Positions 55,282-64,000 of a stretch of 64,000 nucleotides of DNA are shown piece after piece. Below the pieces are notes generated by a model that saw only the letters and a list, made by a program, of their open reading frames with translations, searched no databases and had not been told where the DNA came from. Each line of letters starts with the position of its first letter. Positions within the stretch are counted from its first letter, which is position 1. This DNA is from Oryzisolibacter sp. LB2S (GTDB lineage Bacteria; Pseudomonadota; Gammaproteobacteria; Burkholderiales; Burkholderiaceae_C): NCBI RefSeq assembly GCF_040732315.1, contig NZ_CP160388.1, forward strand, positions 3,493,501 through 3,557,500. The letters run 5' to 3'. The translations under genes and the position numbers were made by a program.

Positions 55282-56961
55282 TTACATTCTGGCCGGCGCG
55301 GACACGCCCAGCACCGCCAGGCCATTTTGCAATACCTGCGCCGTGGCGGCGACCAGCGCCAGGCGGGCGAGCCTGACGGCCTCGTCATCGACGAGGATGC
55401 GCTCCGCGTCGTAGTAGCTGTGGTAGGCCGCGGCCAGCTCGCGCAGGTAGAAGCTCACATCGTGCGGCGCGTTGCCCTGGGCCGCGGCCGTGAGCATGTC
55501 GGGATACTTGGCCAGCAGCAGCATCAGCGCCTGGGCCTGTTCACCCTGCAGCGCAGACAGGTCCACGCCGGCGAGCTCGGCCACGTCGTAGTCCTCGCGC
55601 CAGCCGCGCAGCACCGAGCAGATGCGCGCGTGCGCGTACTGCACGTAGTACACGGGGTTGTCGTTGTTCTGCGCCACGGCCAGATCGACGTCGAAGGTGT
55701 ATTCGGTGTCGGGCTTGCGCGAGAGCAGGAAGAAGCGCACCGCGTCCTTGCTGGTCCACTCGATCAGGTCGCGCAGCGTCACGTAGCTGCCCGCACGCTT
55801 GCTGATCTTGACCTCCTCGCCGCCACGCACCACGCGCACCATGGTGTGGAGCACGTAGTCGGGATAGCCCTTGGGGATGCCCACATCGGCCGCCTGCAGG
55901 CCGGCACGCACGCGTGCGATGGTGCCGTGGTGGTCCGTGCCCTGGATGTTGACGACCTTGGCAAAGCCGCGCTTCCACTTCTGGATGTGGTAGGCCACGT
56001 CGGGCACGAAGTAGGTGTAACCGCCCTCCTTCTTGCGCATGACGCGGTCCTTGTCGTCGCCGAAGTCGGTGGTGCGCAGCCACAGCGCACCGTCCTGCTC
56101 ATAGGTATGACCGCTGGCGATCAGGCGCTGCACCGTCTCTTCGACATGGCCGTTGGTGTAGAGGCTCGATTCGAGGTAGTACTCGTCGAACCGCAGCGCA
56201 AAGGCCTGCAGGTCCTTGTCCTGCTCGTTGCGCAAATAGGCCACGGCAAATTGCCGGATGTTGTCCGCGTCCTGCACGTCGCCGCTGGCCGTGAAGCTGC
56301 GGTCGTCGGCGCTGACCGTGGCGCGGGCGAGAAACGCGTCGGCAATGTCCTGGATGTAGTCGCCGTTGTAGGCGGCCTCGGGCCAGGCCGCATCACCGGG
56401 CTTGACACCCTTGGCGCGCAGCTGGGTGCTCTTGGTCAGCGTCTCAATCTGCACGCCCGCGTCGTTGTAATAGAACTCGCGATGAACGCTCCAGCCCTGG
56501 CTGGCATACAGGTTGCAGATCGCATCGCCGAGCGCCGCCTGGCGCCCATGGCCCACATGCAGCGGCCCCGTGGGATTGGCAGAGACGAACTCCACGAGGA
56601 TTTTTTCGCCTCGATCGGGCTGAGAGCCAAAGCGCTCGCGCTGGGATAGCACCTCGCGCACCACCTGCTGCTTGGCGGCTGGCTTGAGGCGAATGTTCAG
56701 AAAGCCGGGGCCGGCGATCTCGATGGCATCCACCCATTGCTGGAAGGCCGGCGTCCCGCCGAGCGCGGCCTGCAGCTGCTGGCCCAGCGCGCGCGGGTTG
56801 CTCTTGAGCGGCTTGGCCAGTTGCATGGCGGCGGTGCACGCCAGGTCGCCATGGGCTGCGACCTTGGGGTTTTCAAAGGCAGCGCGCGCACCGGCGCCGG
56901 GAGAGAGTTTTTCCAGCTCGCCGGCCAGGGCCGCGAGCAATTGCTGTTTGACGGAGAGCAT
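55282..56961 (-). CDS. argS: Arginyl-tRNA synthetase
   Basis: Class I synthetase attaching arginine to tRNA-Arg. The HIGH-type motif is [10 protein letters not shown], and the KMSKS equivalent is the ArgRS-typical [12 protein letters not shown]. The N-terminal add-1 domain and C-terminal anticodon domain ([11 protein letters not shown]) are present. Length is 559 residues. Divergent from the PsiF-like gene; a co-directional SPOR gene follows. Confidence 0.97.
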   Translation of the reverse strand: MLSVKQQLLAALAGELEKLSPGAGARAAFENPKVAAHGDLACTAAMQLAKPLKSNPRALGQQLQAALGGTPAFQQWVDAIEIAGPGFLNIRLKPAAKQQVVREVLSQRERFGSQPDRGEKILVEFVSANPTGPLHVGHGRQAALGDAICNLYASQGWSVHREFYYNDAGVQIETLTKSTQLRAKGVKPGDAAWPEAAYNGDYIQDIADAFLARATVSADDRSFTASGDVQDADNIRQFAVAYLRNEQDKDLQAFALRFDEYYLESSLYTNGHVEETVQRLIASGHTYEQDGALWLRTTDFGDDKDRVMRKKEGGYTYFVPDVAYHIQKWKRGFAKVVNIQGTDHHGTIARVRAGLQAADVGIPKGYPDYVLHTMVRVVRGGEEVKISKRAGSYVTLRDLIEWTSKDAVRFFLLSRKPDTEYTFDVDLAVAQNNDNPVYYVQYAHARICSVLRGWREDYDVAELAGVDLSALQGEQAQALMLLLAKYPDMLTAAAQGNAPHDVSFYLRELAAAYHSYYDAERILVDDEAVRLARLALVAATAQVLQNGLAVLGVSAPARM

Positions 56962-57081
56962 GGGGGCGGATTCTACGGGTCACCCCGTCATCGACAGGCA
57001 GGGACCGGACGTTATGCTGTATGTCCCGCAGGGCAGAGCGCAGCGGGGCATTCACACAATCGACATTTGCAGGAGCATCAG

Positions 57082-57417
57082 ATGAAGAGACTTGTTTCAC
57101 TGCTGGCCGCCACAGGCCTGGCCCTCTCGTTCTCCGTCCAGGCGGCCGACACACCGGCCGACGCCGCGCCCGCCAAGACCAAGACGCCCACTGCCCAGCA
57201 GACGCGCATGAAGACTTGCAATGCCGACGCCAAGGCCAAGGACCTCAAGGGCGACGAGCGCAAGGCCTTCATGAAGGAATGCCTGAGCGGCAACAAGCAG
57301 GCCAAGCAGCAGGACAAGATGAAGACCTGCAACGCCGACGCCAAGGCCAAGAACCTGCAGGGCGATGAGCGCAAGGCCTTCATGAAGGAATGCCTGTCGG
57401 CCAAGCCCGCCGCCTGA
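57082..57417 (+). CDS. PsiF-repeat exported protein
   Basis: 111-residue protein with a signal peptide (cleavage after VQA near 21) and two nearly identical PsiF repeats (MKTCNADAKAK ... GDERKAFMKECL), each with two Cys that could form a disulfide. E. coli psiF is phosphate-starvation induced; the function is unknown. The repeats are also near-identical at DNA level (about 57209 and 57317). CAGGAG precedes the ATG at 57082. Confidence 0.9.
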   Translation: MKRLVSLLAATGLALSFSVQAADTPADAAPAKTKTPTAQQTRMKTCNADAKAKDLKGDERKAFMKECLSGNKQAKQQDKMKTCNADAKAKNLQGDERKAFMKECLSAKPAA

Positions 57418-57436
57418 TCCACAGGCGCACCGACAA

Positions 57437-57475
57437 CGCCCCGCAGCGCCACCCGGCCTGCGGGGCTTGTTGTTT
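57437..57475 (+). terminator. Terminator after the PsiF-like gene
   Basis: GCCCCGCAG and CTGCGGGGC pair across about 11 bp, followed by TTGTTGTTT. It could serve both convergent genes. Confidence 0.75.
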
Positions 57476-57930
57476 CAGCGCACGCCGACGCCGCGCGCCA
57501 GAAACACCGCGAGCAGCACGACGACGATCATCAGGTGCGACGCCCACATCTCCAGCCGGCGCGTGGCCTGCAGCGCCGGCGCCTGCGGTAGGCTGCCACC
57601 GGCGACGAGATCGCGGCGCCAGCGCCGATAGCGCTGCCCGGCCATGAAGGCCAGCACAAGCATCAGCACCAGCAGCGTCACCTTGGCGTGCAGCAGCGGC
57701 TGGCTCCAGTACCACTGCGCCCCCTTGACGCCCCACCAGGTACGCGCCAGGCCCGTCGCCAGCACCACGGCGCCCGACACCAGCGTCAGCACATTCAGGC
57801 GCACCAGCCGGTGAATGATGGCCGGGTGAATCCACTCCTTGCGGCACAGCGCCGTCTCGCTGGTCATGAAGGTGGCCAGCATCAGAAAGGCCATGATGTG
57901 GGCAAAGGCCAGCAGGGCTTCGGTGGTCAT
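57475..57930 (-). CDS. DUF2214 family membrane protein
   Basis: 151-residue inner-membrane protein with four helices (for example LLAFAHIMAFLMLATFM, VTLLVLMLVLAFMAG, LMIVVVLLAVFLARG) and conserved His and Trp residues of DUF2214 (FAHI, WSQPLLHAK). No function is known for the family. The ATG at 57930 follows AAAGGA. It is 48 bp downstream of the LysR gene and may share its transcript. Confidence 0.8.
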   Translation of the reverse strand: MTTEALLAFAHIMAFLMLATFMTSETALCRKEWIHPAIIHRLVRLNVLTLVSGAVVLATGLARTWWGVKGAQWYWSQPLLHAKVTLLVLMLVLAFMAGQRYRRWRRDLVAGGSLPQAPALQATRRLEMWASHLMIVVVLLAVFLARGVGVR

Positions 57931-57978
57931 GCAGATTCCTTTCGATGGCAACCGTCGCCATCTGAAGTCAATTGACGG

Positions 57979-58932
57979 TTAATTGGCATCCAATGCGGCG
58001 ACAGACCGGGCCCAGAACGCCGCCTGGGCGTAGTGTTGCCTCAGGTACTCGATCCACAGCCGCACGCGCAGCGGCAGGTGTTTGCGCTGCGGAAAGACCA
58101 CGTAGATGCCATTGGGCGGTGCGGCATAGTCCTCCAGCACGGCAACGAGCCGGCCAGCGGCGATCTCGGCCTCCACCTCCCAGGTGCTGCGCCAGGCAAT
58201 GCCCCACCCGCCCAGGCACCAATCATGCAGCACCTGGCCGTCGGAGCAGTCCAGCGGGCCGCTGGGCTTGAAGTGGATGATCTCGGTGGCACCCTCGCCG
58301 CCCCCCTCGACGGGCACGCGAAAGGCCCAGCCACGGGTCTGCGAGGCATCGCTCGACAGCGTCAGACAATCATGCTGCGCCAGGTCCGCCGGCTGCATGG
58401 GCGTCCCACGGCGCTGCAGGTATTGCGGCGTGGCCACGCACAGTCGGCGGTTGTCGGCCATGCGCACGCTGACCAGGGACGAATCGGGGAGGTCGCCCAC
58501 GCGCACCGCGCAGTCGAAGCCCTCGCCGGCCAGATCGACGACACGATCGCTGAGATTGAGCGATACCGTGACGTCCGGGTGCAGATCGCGAAAGCGCGGC
58601 ACCAGGGGCGCCACATGGCGCCGGCCAAAACCCGCGGGCGCCGTGACGCGCAAATGCCCGGTGGCCTTGACGCCGCCCGCTGACACACTGGCCTCGGCAT
58701 TGGCCACATCGGCCAGCAGGCGCTGGCAATCCTCGAGAAAGGCGCTGCCCTCGTGCGTGAGCGTGATGCGCCGCGTGGTGCGCACCAGGAGCTTGACGCC
58801 CAGATGCTCCTCGAGCGCATCCAGACGCCGCCCCATGATGGCCGGCGCAACCCCCTCGGCACGCGCGGCCGCCGTCAGGCTGCCCCGCGTTGCCACCGAG
58901 ACAAAGGATTCGAATGCCTTGAGCTTGTCCAT
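57979..58932 (-). CDS. LysR-type regulator, probable glcB regulator
   Basis: 317-residue transcription factor. The winged helix-turn-helix reads FVSVATRGSLTAAARAEGVA, and the effector domain has the LRVTAPAGFGRRHVAPLVPR start typical of the AaeR/CrgA-like subgroup. The ATG at 58932 follows GAGGA. It is divergent from malate synthase G across 237 bp, so control of glcB is likely by position. A dispersed repeat abuts its Shine-Dalgarno. Confidence 0.88.
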   Translation of the reverse strand: MDKLKAFESFVSVATRGSLTAAARAEGVAPAIMGRRLDALEEHLGVKLLVRTTRRITLTHEGSAFLEDCQRLLADVANAEASVSAGGVKATGHLRVTAPAGFGRRHVAPLVPRFRDLHPDVTVSLNLSDRVVDLAGEGFDCAVRVGDLPDSSLVSVRMADNRRLCVATPQYLQRRGTPMQPADLAQHDCLTLSSDASQTRGWAFRVPVEGGGEGATEIIHFKPSGPLDCSDGQVLHDWCLGGWGIAWRSTWEVEAEIAAGRLVAVLEDYAAPPNGIYVVFPQRKHLPLRVRLWIEYLRQHYAQAAFWARSVAALDAN

Positions 58933-58940
58933 GAATCCTC

Positions 58941-58996
58941 GCCAAATATGGTTGCAGCCCCTTTGTAGAAAGCGCTGACAGCTATTGTTTTTGATA
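58941..58996 (-). repeat. Dispersed repeat, copy K
   Basis: Minus strand ATCAAAAACAATAGCTGTCA, GCGCTTTCTAC, GGGGCTG, then CATATTTGGC. It lies in the LysR-glcB divergent region, directly upstream of the LysR start. Confidence 0.85.
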
Positions 58997-59169
58997 AATC
59001 CGCGGACCACACGATACAGCGTGTCGGGGATAGTGCTTATTTTTGCAAAAAAGTCATTGGTAAATGGATATCCGCCTAGTTTATTGCCGGATTCATTTGC
59101 AATACAGTGGCATGCAAGGCTCGACGCTACGAGTCAGCCGTTTCTTCACTCTTTGTCCGAGGATTTCAC

Positions 59170-61368
59170 ATGAGCGCACGCACCCCCGTCCACGGCCTGC
59201 AGGTGGCCAACGAACTGCACGCCTTCGTCAACGAGCAGGTGTTGCCCGGTACCGGCATCGATCAGGCCGCCTTCTGGCAGGGTTTTGACGCCATCGTCGC
59301 CGATCTGGCACCGAAGAACGCAGCACTGCTCGCGGAACGCGACCGTCTGCAGAAGGAGCTGGACGCCTGGCACAGGGCCAACCCCGGCCCGATCACCGAC
59401 ATGGCCGGCTACCGCGCCTTTCTCACGCGCATCGGCTATCTGGTCGAGCCGCCCCAGGGGGTGAAGGCGACCACGGCGAATGTCGATGCGGAACTGGCCA
59501 TTCAGGCCGGCCCGCAGCTCGTGGTGCCCATCCTCAACGCCCGCTACGCACTGAACGCCGCCAACGCCCGCTGGGGCTCCCTGTACGACGCGCTGTATGG
59601 CACGGATGTCATCGGCGAGGAGGACGGTGCCGAGAAGGGCAAGGGCTACAACCCCGTGCGCGGCGCCAAAGTGATCGCATTTGCGCGCAACTTCCTCGAT
59701 CAGTCCGTTCCCCTGGCCTCCGGTTCGCACCAGGACGCCACCGGTTACCGCGTCGAGGGCGGCAAGCTGGTGGTCACGCTCAAGGGCGGCGCCACCACCG
59801 GCCTGAAGAACGCCGCGGCCTTCGTGGGCCATCAGGGCGACGCGAGTGCCCCCTCTTCCGTGCTGCTCGTCAACAACGGCCTGCATATCGACATCCGCAT
59901 CGATCGCAACACCGCCATCGGCAAGAGCGACGCCGCCGGCGTGGCCGATGTGGTTCTGGAGGCGGCGCTGTCCACCATTCTGGATCTGGAAGACTCCGTG
60001 GCCGCGGTGGACGCCGAGGACAAGGTCGCCGGCTACAGCAACTGGCTGGGCATTCTGCGCGGCACGCTGACCGAGACCTTCGAGAAGGGCGGCAAGCAGA
60101 TGACGCGCGGCCTCAACGCCGACCGCGTCTATACCGGCGCCAACGGCGAGCCGGTGACGCTACACGGGCGTTCGCTGCTCTTTGTGCGCAACGTCGGTCA
60201 TCTGATGACAAATCCGGCCATTCTGTGGGGTTCCGAGGGGCGCGAGATTCCAGAGGGCATTCTGGACGCGGTGCTCACCACGGCCATCGCCGTGCATGAC
60301 CTCAAGGGTCTGGGAACCAAGGGCATCAAGAACAGCCGCACCGGCAGCGTCTACATCGTCAAGCCCAAGATGCACGGCCCGGTCGAGGTGGCCTTTGCCA
60401 ATGAGCTGTTCGGCCGCGTCGAAAAGCTGCTGGGCCTGGCCGAGAACACGGTCAAGCTCGGCATCATGGACGAGGAGCGCCGCACCTCCGTCAACCTCAA
60501 GGCCTGCATCGCCGCCGCACCGGCGCGCGTGGCCTTCATCAACACCGGCTTCCTCGATCGCACGGGCGATGAAATGCACACCGCCATGCAGGCCGGCCCC
60601 ATGATCCGCAAGGGCGACATGAAGACCAGCGCCTGGATCCAGGCATACGAGAGGAACAACGTCCTCGTTGGCCTGTCCATGGGCCTGCGTGGCAAGGCCC
60701 AGATCGGCAAGGGCATGTGGGCCATGCCCGACCTCATGAAGGCCATGCTGGAGCAGAAGATCGCCCACCCCAAGGCCGGTGCCAACACCGCATGGGTGCC
60801 CAGCCCCACGGGCGCAACGCTGCACGCGCTGCACTACCACCAGGTCAAGGTGGCCGACATCCAGGCCGAGCTGGAAAAGATCGACGCCGACGCCGAACGT
60901 GACAACCTGCTCACCGGCCTGCTGACGGTGCCCGTCAGCGGCAAGCCGAACTGGACGGACATCGAGAAGCAGCAGGAGCTGGACAACAACATTCAGGGCA
61001 TTCTGGGCTATGTGGTGCGCTGGGTGGATCAGGGCGTCGGCTGCTCCAAGGTGCCGGACATCAACGACATCGGCCTGATGGAAGACCGCGCCACGCTGCG
61101 CATCTCCAGCCAGCACGTGGCCAACTGGCTGCTGCACGGCATCGTCAGCGAGGGCCAGGTGCGCGCCACCTTCGAGCGCATGGCCGCCAAGGTCGATCAG
61201 CAAAACGGTGGCGATCCGCTGTACCAGCGCATGCACGGCCGCTTTGCCGAATCCATGGCCTACCAGGCCGCATGCGACCTGGTCTTCAAGGGCGTCGAGC
61301 AGCCCAGCGGCTACACCGAGCCCCTGCTGCACGCCTGGCGCCTGAAGGTGAAGGCACAGCAAGCCTGA
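59170..61368 (+). CDS. glcB: Malate synthase G
   Basis: Condenses glyoxylate and acetyl-CoA to malate. The 732 residues show isoform G blocks: [55 protein letters not shown], and [10 protein letters not shown]. The Arg-Asp-Glu metal-binding set is consistent with activity. The ATG at 59170 follows GAGGATTTC. A short repeat and a strong terminator follow. Glyoxylate-bypass role with acetate and fatty acids as carbon sources. Confidence 0.97.
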   Translation: MSARTPVHGLQVANELHAFVNEQVLPGTGIDQAAFWQGFDAIVADLAPKNAALLAERDRLQKELDAWHRANPGPITDMAGYRAFLTRIGYLVEPPQGVKATTANVDAELAIQAGPQLVVPILNARYALNAANARWGSLYDALYGTDVIGEEDGAEKGKGYNPVRGAKVIAFARNFLDQSVPLASGSHQDATGYRVEGGKLVVTLKGGATTGLKNAAAFVGHQGDASAPSSVLLVNNGLHIDIRIDRNTAIGKSDAAGVADVVLEAALSTILDLEDSVAAVDAEDKVAGYSNWLGILRGTLTETFEKGGKQMTRGLNADRVYTGANGEPVTLHGRSLLFVRNVGHLMTNPAILWGSEGREIPEGILDAVLTTAIAVHDLKGLGTKGIKNSRTGSVYIVKPKMHGPVEVAFANELFGRVEKLLGLAENTVKLGIMDEERRTSVNLKACIAAAPARVAFINTGFLDRTGDEMHTAMQAGPMIRKGDMKTSAWIQAYERNNVLVGLSMGLRGKAQIGKGMWAMPDLMKAMLEQKIAHPKAGANTAWVPSPTGATLHALHYHQVKVADIQAELEKIDADAERDNLLTGLLTVPVSGKPNWTDIEKQQELDNNIQGILGYVVRWVDQGVGCSKVPDINDIGLMEDRATLRISSQHVANWLLHGIVSEGQVRATFERMAAKVDQQNGGDPLYQRMHGRFAESMAYQAACDLVFKGVEQPSGYTEPLLHAWRLKVKAQQA

Positions 61369-61374
61369 TTACTT

Positions 61375-61430
61375 CATTATTGATAGCTGTTCGCGCTTGA
61401 TGTATAAGACTTGAAGCCCGAATTGACCCT
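61375..61430 (+). repeat. Dispersed repeat, copy L
   Basis: Contains ATTGATAGCTGTTCGCGCTT, CTTGAAGCCCG and AATTGACCCTG. It lies between the glcB stop and its terminator. Confidence 0.75.
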
Positions 61431-61461
61431 GCAAAGGCACCCTCGGGTGCCTTTGCTTTTT
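61431..61461 (+). terminator. Intrinsic terminator after glcB
   Basis: GCAAAGGCACC and GGTGCCTTTGC pair almost perfectly around CTC, then a run of five T. Confidence 0.92.
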
Positions 61462-61471
61462 ATGCGACACC

Positions 61472-61690
61472 ATGCCCGCGACAGACACAAGCATCTGCCC
61501 ACTCTGCCAGCAGCCCAACCGCTGCGCGATGGCGGATGGCAAGAATCCCGCCCAATGCTGGTGCATGAGCACGCCGGTATCCCAGGCTGCGTTGCAGCGG
61601 CTGCCGCAGGCGCAGCGTGGCCAAGCATGCATCTGCCCGCAGTGTGCCCGCCCCTTGCCGGTGCCAGAGCAGGCGCACCAGTCGATATGA
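61472..61690 (+). CDS. Cysteine-rich CWC family small protein
   Basis: 72-residue cytosolic protein with six or so cysteines in the CWC pattern: CPLCQQPNRC, PAQCWC and CICPQC. It probably binds zinc; function is unknown. It starts 11 bp after the glcB terminator at the ATG at 61472, with no obvious Shine-Dalgarno. Confidence 0.8.
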   Translation: MPATDTSICPLCQQPNRCAMADGKNPAQCWCMSTPVSQAALQRLPQAQRGQACICPQCARPLPVPEQAHQSI

Positions 61691-61722
61691 TGAACCCCAC
61701 CTGAACTCCTGGAGATAGACCC

Positions 61723-61911
61723 ATGCCCACGTACCACATCGAAATGATGGAAGGCCGCACCATCGAGCAGAAACGCAAGTTGGCCGAAGAGATCACTCGC
61801 ATCACGGTGGAGATCCTCGGCGGCTCGCCCGAATCGGTGGACATCCTCATCACCGACGTCAAGCGCGAGAACTGGGCCACGGGCGGCAAGCTCTGGCTCG
61901 ATCGCAAGTAG
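61723..61911 (+). CDS. 4-oxalocrotonate tautomerase family enzyme
   Basis: 62-residue tautomerase subunit. After Met removal the N-terminal Pro acts as the general base (MPTYHIEMMEGRT), followed by the family's KRKLAEEITRITVEILG helix and an Arg (VKRENWATGG). Such enzymes work as hexamers; the substrate may be an aromatic meta-cleavage product or something else. GGAG lies 12 bp upstream. The amidotransferase gene starts 18 bp later. Confidence 0.9.
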   Translation: MPTYHIEMMEGRTIEQKRKLAEEITRITVEILGGSPESVDILITDVKRENWATGGKLWLDRK

Positions 61912-61929
61912 TTACTTTCGGGGCTCGAG

Positions 61930-62697
61930 ATGTGCCAGCTGCTGGGCATGAATGCCAACACGCCGACCGACGTGACCTTCAGCTTCACGGGGTTTGCGCA
62001 GCGCGCGGGCAACACCGCCGACCACACGGATGGCTGGGGAATCGCCTTTTTTGAAGGGCGCGGCCTGCGCCATTTCGTCGACCATGAGCGTGCACTCGAC
62101 TCGCCCGTGGCCGAGCTCATCCGCCGCTACCCCATCAAGAGCCGCAACGTCATCGCCCATATCCGCAAGGCAACGCAGGGCGTCGTCAGCCTGGAAAACT
62201 GCCACCCCTTTGTGCGCGAGCTCTGGGGGCATTACTGGGTGTTTGCGCACAATGGCGATCTGAAGGACTTCAGGCCACGGCTGCACGCCCACTTCCACCC
62301 GGTGGGCAGCACCGACAGCGAACATGTGTTCTGCTGGCTCATGCAGGAGTTGTCCAAGTCGCACGCCGGCATGCCCAGCATCGAAGAACTCACCCTGACG
62401 CTGCGTGAACTTGCGGCCCGCATTGCACCGCATGGAACCTTCAATTTCCTGTTGTCCAATGGCCAGGCGCTGTGGGCCCATGCATCCACCCACCTGTATT
62501 ACATCGAGCGACGCCACCCCTTTTCGCAGGCCCAGTTGTCGGATGAGGATATGCAGGTGGACTTCTCCATCGAGACCACGCCCAACGACAAGGTGGCCGT
62601 GGTAGTCACCTCGCCCCTGACCAGCAACGAGACATGGACACCGTTTGAGTCCGGCGAAATGCGCGTGTTTGTCGACGGTACCTGCCTCGCCACCTGA
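61930..62697 (+). CDS. Class II glutamine amidotransferase (YafJ-like)
   Basis: 255-residue Ntn-hydrolase with the catalytic Cys2 exposed after Met removal (MCQLLGMNANTPTDVTFSF). Other blocks are HTDGWGIAFF, HIRKATQGVVSLENCHPF and VFAHNGDL, as in YafJ and EgtC-like proteins. The acceptor of ammonia is unknown, since no synthase domain is attached. It runs convergent to the rRNA operon. Confidence 0.9.
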   Translation: MCQLLGMNANTPTDVTFSFTGFAQRAGNTADHTDGWGIAFFEGRGLRHFVDHERALDSPVAELIRRYPIKSRNVIAHIRKATQGVVSLENCHPFVRELWGHYWVFAHNGDLKDFRPRLHAHFHPVGSTDSEHVFCWLMQELSKSHAGMPSIEELTLTLRELAARIAPHGTFNFLLSNGQALWAHASTHLYYIERRHPFSQAQLSDEDMQVDFSIETTPNDKVAVVVTSPLTSNETWTPFESGEMRVFVDGTCLAT

Positions 62698-62756
62698 ATC
62701 TTTGGGTCTGAATCTCGCGGCGATCTCCGATCGCCTCTATTCTTTGGTCACAAAGC

Positions 62757-62793
62757 AAAACGCCCTCCCACTCGTAGGAGCGGGAGGGCGGTT
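62757..62793 (-). terminator. rRNA operon terminator
   Basis: Minus strand CGCCCTCCC and GGGAGGGCG form a strong stem across about 12 bp, followed by TTTTGCTTTG, after the 5S gene. Confidence 0.88.
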
Positions 62794-62807
62794 TGGGCTG
62801 TAAGAGC

Positions 62808-62920
62808 CTGACGATGACCTACTTTCACACGGGGACCCGCACTATCATCGGCGCGAAGTCGTTTCACTGTCCTGTTCGGGATGGGAAGGAGTGGGACCGA
62901 CTTGCTATGGTCATCAGGCA
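62808..62920 (-). rRNA. rrf: 5S ribosomal RNA
   Basis: About 113 nt on the minus strand, beginning TGCCTGATGACCATAGC with the conserved core CCATCCCGAACAGGACAGTG and GTGTGAAAGTAGGTCATCG near the 3' end. The ends are complementary. Boundaries are judged by eye and may be off by a few bases. Confidence 0.95.
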
Positions 62921-63040
62921 TAACTTGGTGCTGGGCAGTCGATGGGACTGCCTGGCGAATTCATAGAGTCAGGAATCAGGGGTAATTTGATTGCGTGCTT
63001 GGCACAACAGTCCTTGTTCGTTGGAACGATCAAAGTTATA

Positions 63041-64000
<960 letters not shown>

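Noticed and set aside
62921..63040. tRNA gene in the 5S-23S spacer
   Set aside because: No cloverleaf or T-loop sequence recognised in this stretch.

Overview
The window is chromosomal DNA from a high-G+C betaproteobacterium, most likely of the family Comamonadaceae (Acidovorax/Alicycliphilus-like). The evidence is the gene content (recG-oxyR, lptAB-rpoN, class I PHA synthase, Gcr-type membrane 'recombinase', apaG, PEP-CTERM proteins) and a dispersed short repeat of the form AAAAACAATAGCTGCCAGCG / CAAGCGCTGGAGG that I associate with that family. Coding density is high and many genes overlap by ATGA. No phage, transposase or CRISPR was seen.

Layout. 1-6.1 kb: oxyR (cut by the window edge), recG, an HD-GYP protein, queA and an EamA exporter. 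6.2-14.5 kb: a very large membrane-embedded patatin, a gamma-glutamyltransferase, ung and a CACHE-PAS-PAS-GGDEF protein. 14.5-19.4 kb: a trp cluster on the minus strand (trpE, chorismate mutase, trpG, then after a repeat-filled gap trpD, a 49-residue membrane protein, trpC), with a possible leaderless Trp leader peptide before trpE. 19.5-24.2 kb: a chemoreceptor and a PAS-GGDEF-EAL protein on the plus strand, lying between trpE and rpe-gph. 24.2-30.6 kb: gph, rpe, apaG, a Gcr-family membrane protein, a CPA2 antiporter and a YbdK-type ligase.

30.7-45.3 kb: thiL, then a 12.5-kb block, then pgpA and pncC. The block has a TetR regulator divergent from an eight-gene operon: phaC, fabI, an RND-type outer-membrane lipoprotein, HlyD-like adaptor, two-ATPase ABC fusion, ABC permease, MaoC-phosphotransacetylase fusion, and acetate kinase. 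A 24-bp palindrome between tetR and phaC is the probable operator. Carbon storage and acyl-phosphate genes are thus co-transcribed with an export pump, and the block separates thiL from its usual partners.

45.5-54.6 kb: two PEP-CTERM proteins, each with a GG-N10-GC sigma-54-type promoter; a SEC-C protein; a regulated small-ORF locus with palindrome and terminator; a PIN protein; an RNA methyltransferase; a thioesterase; rpoN; lptB; lptA; and dsbA. 54.6-62.7 kb: SPOR protein, argS, PsiF-repeat protein, DUF2214 protein, a LysR regulator divergent from malate synthase G, a CWC protein, a 4-oxalocrotonate tautomerase and a class II glutamine amidotransferase. 62.75-64 kb: the end of an rRNA operon on the minus strand (terminator, 5S, 3' part of 23S).

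The strongest unexplained signal is the short dispersed repeat. At least a dozen copies lie in the window, several inside or at the ends of genes: within thiL, gph, rpoN and the RNA methyltransferase gene, as the start codon and N-terminus of pncC, as the stop codon of the patatin gene and as the C-terminus of the PIN gene.
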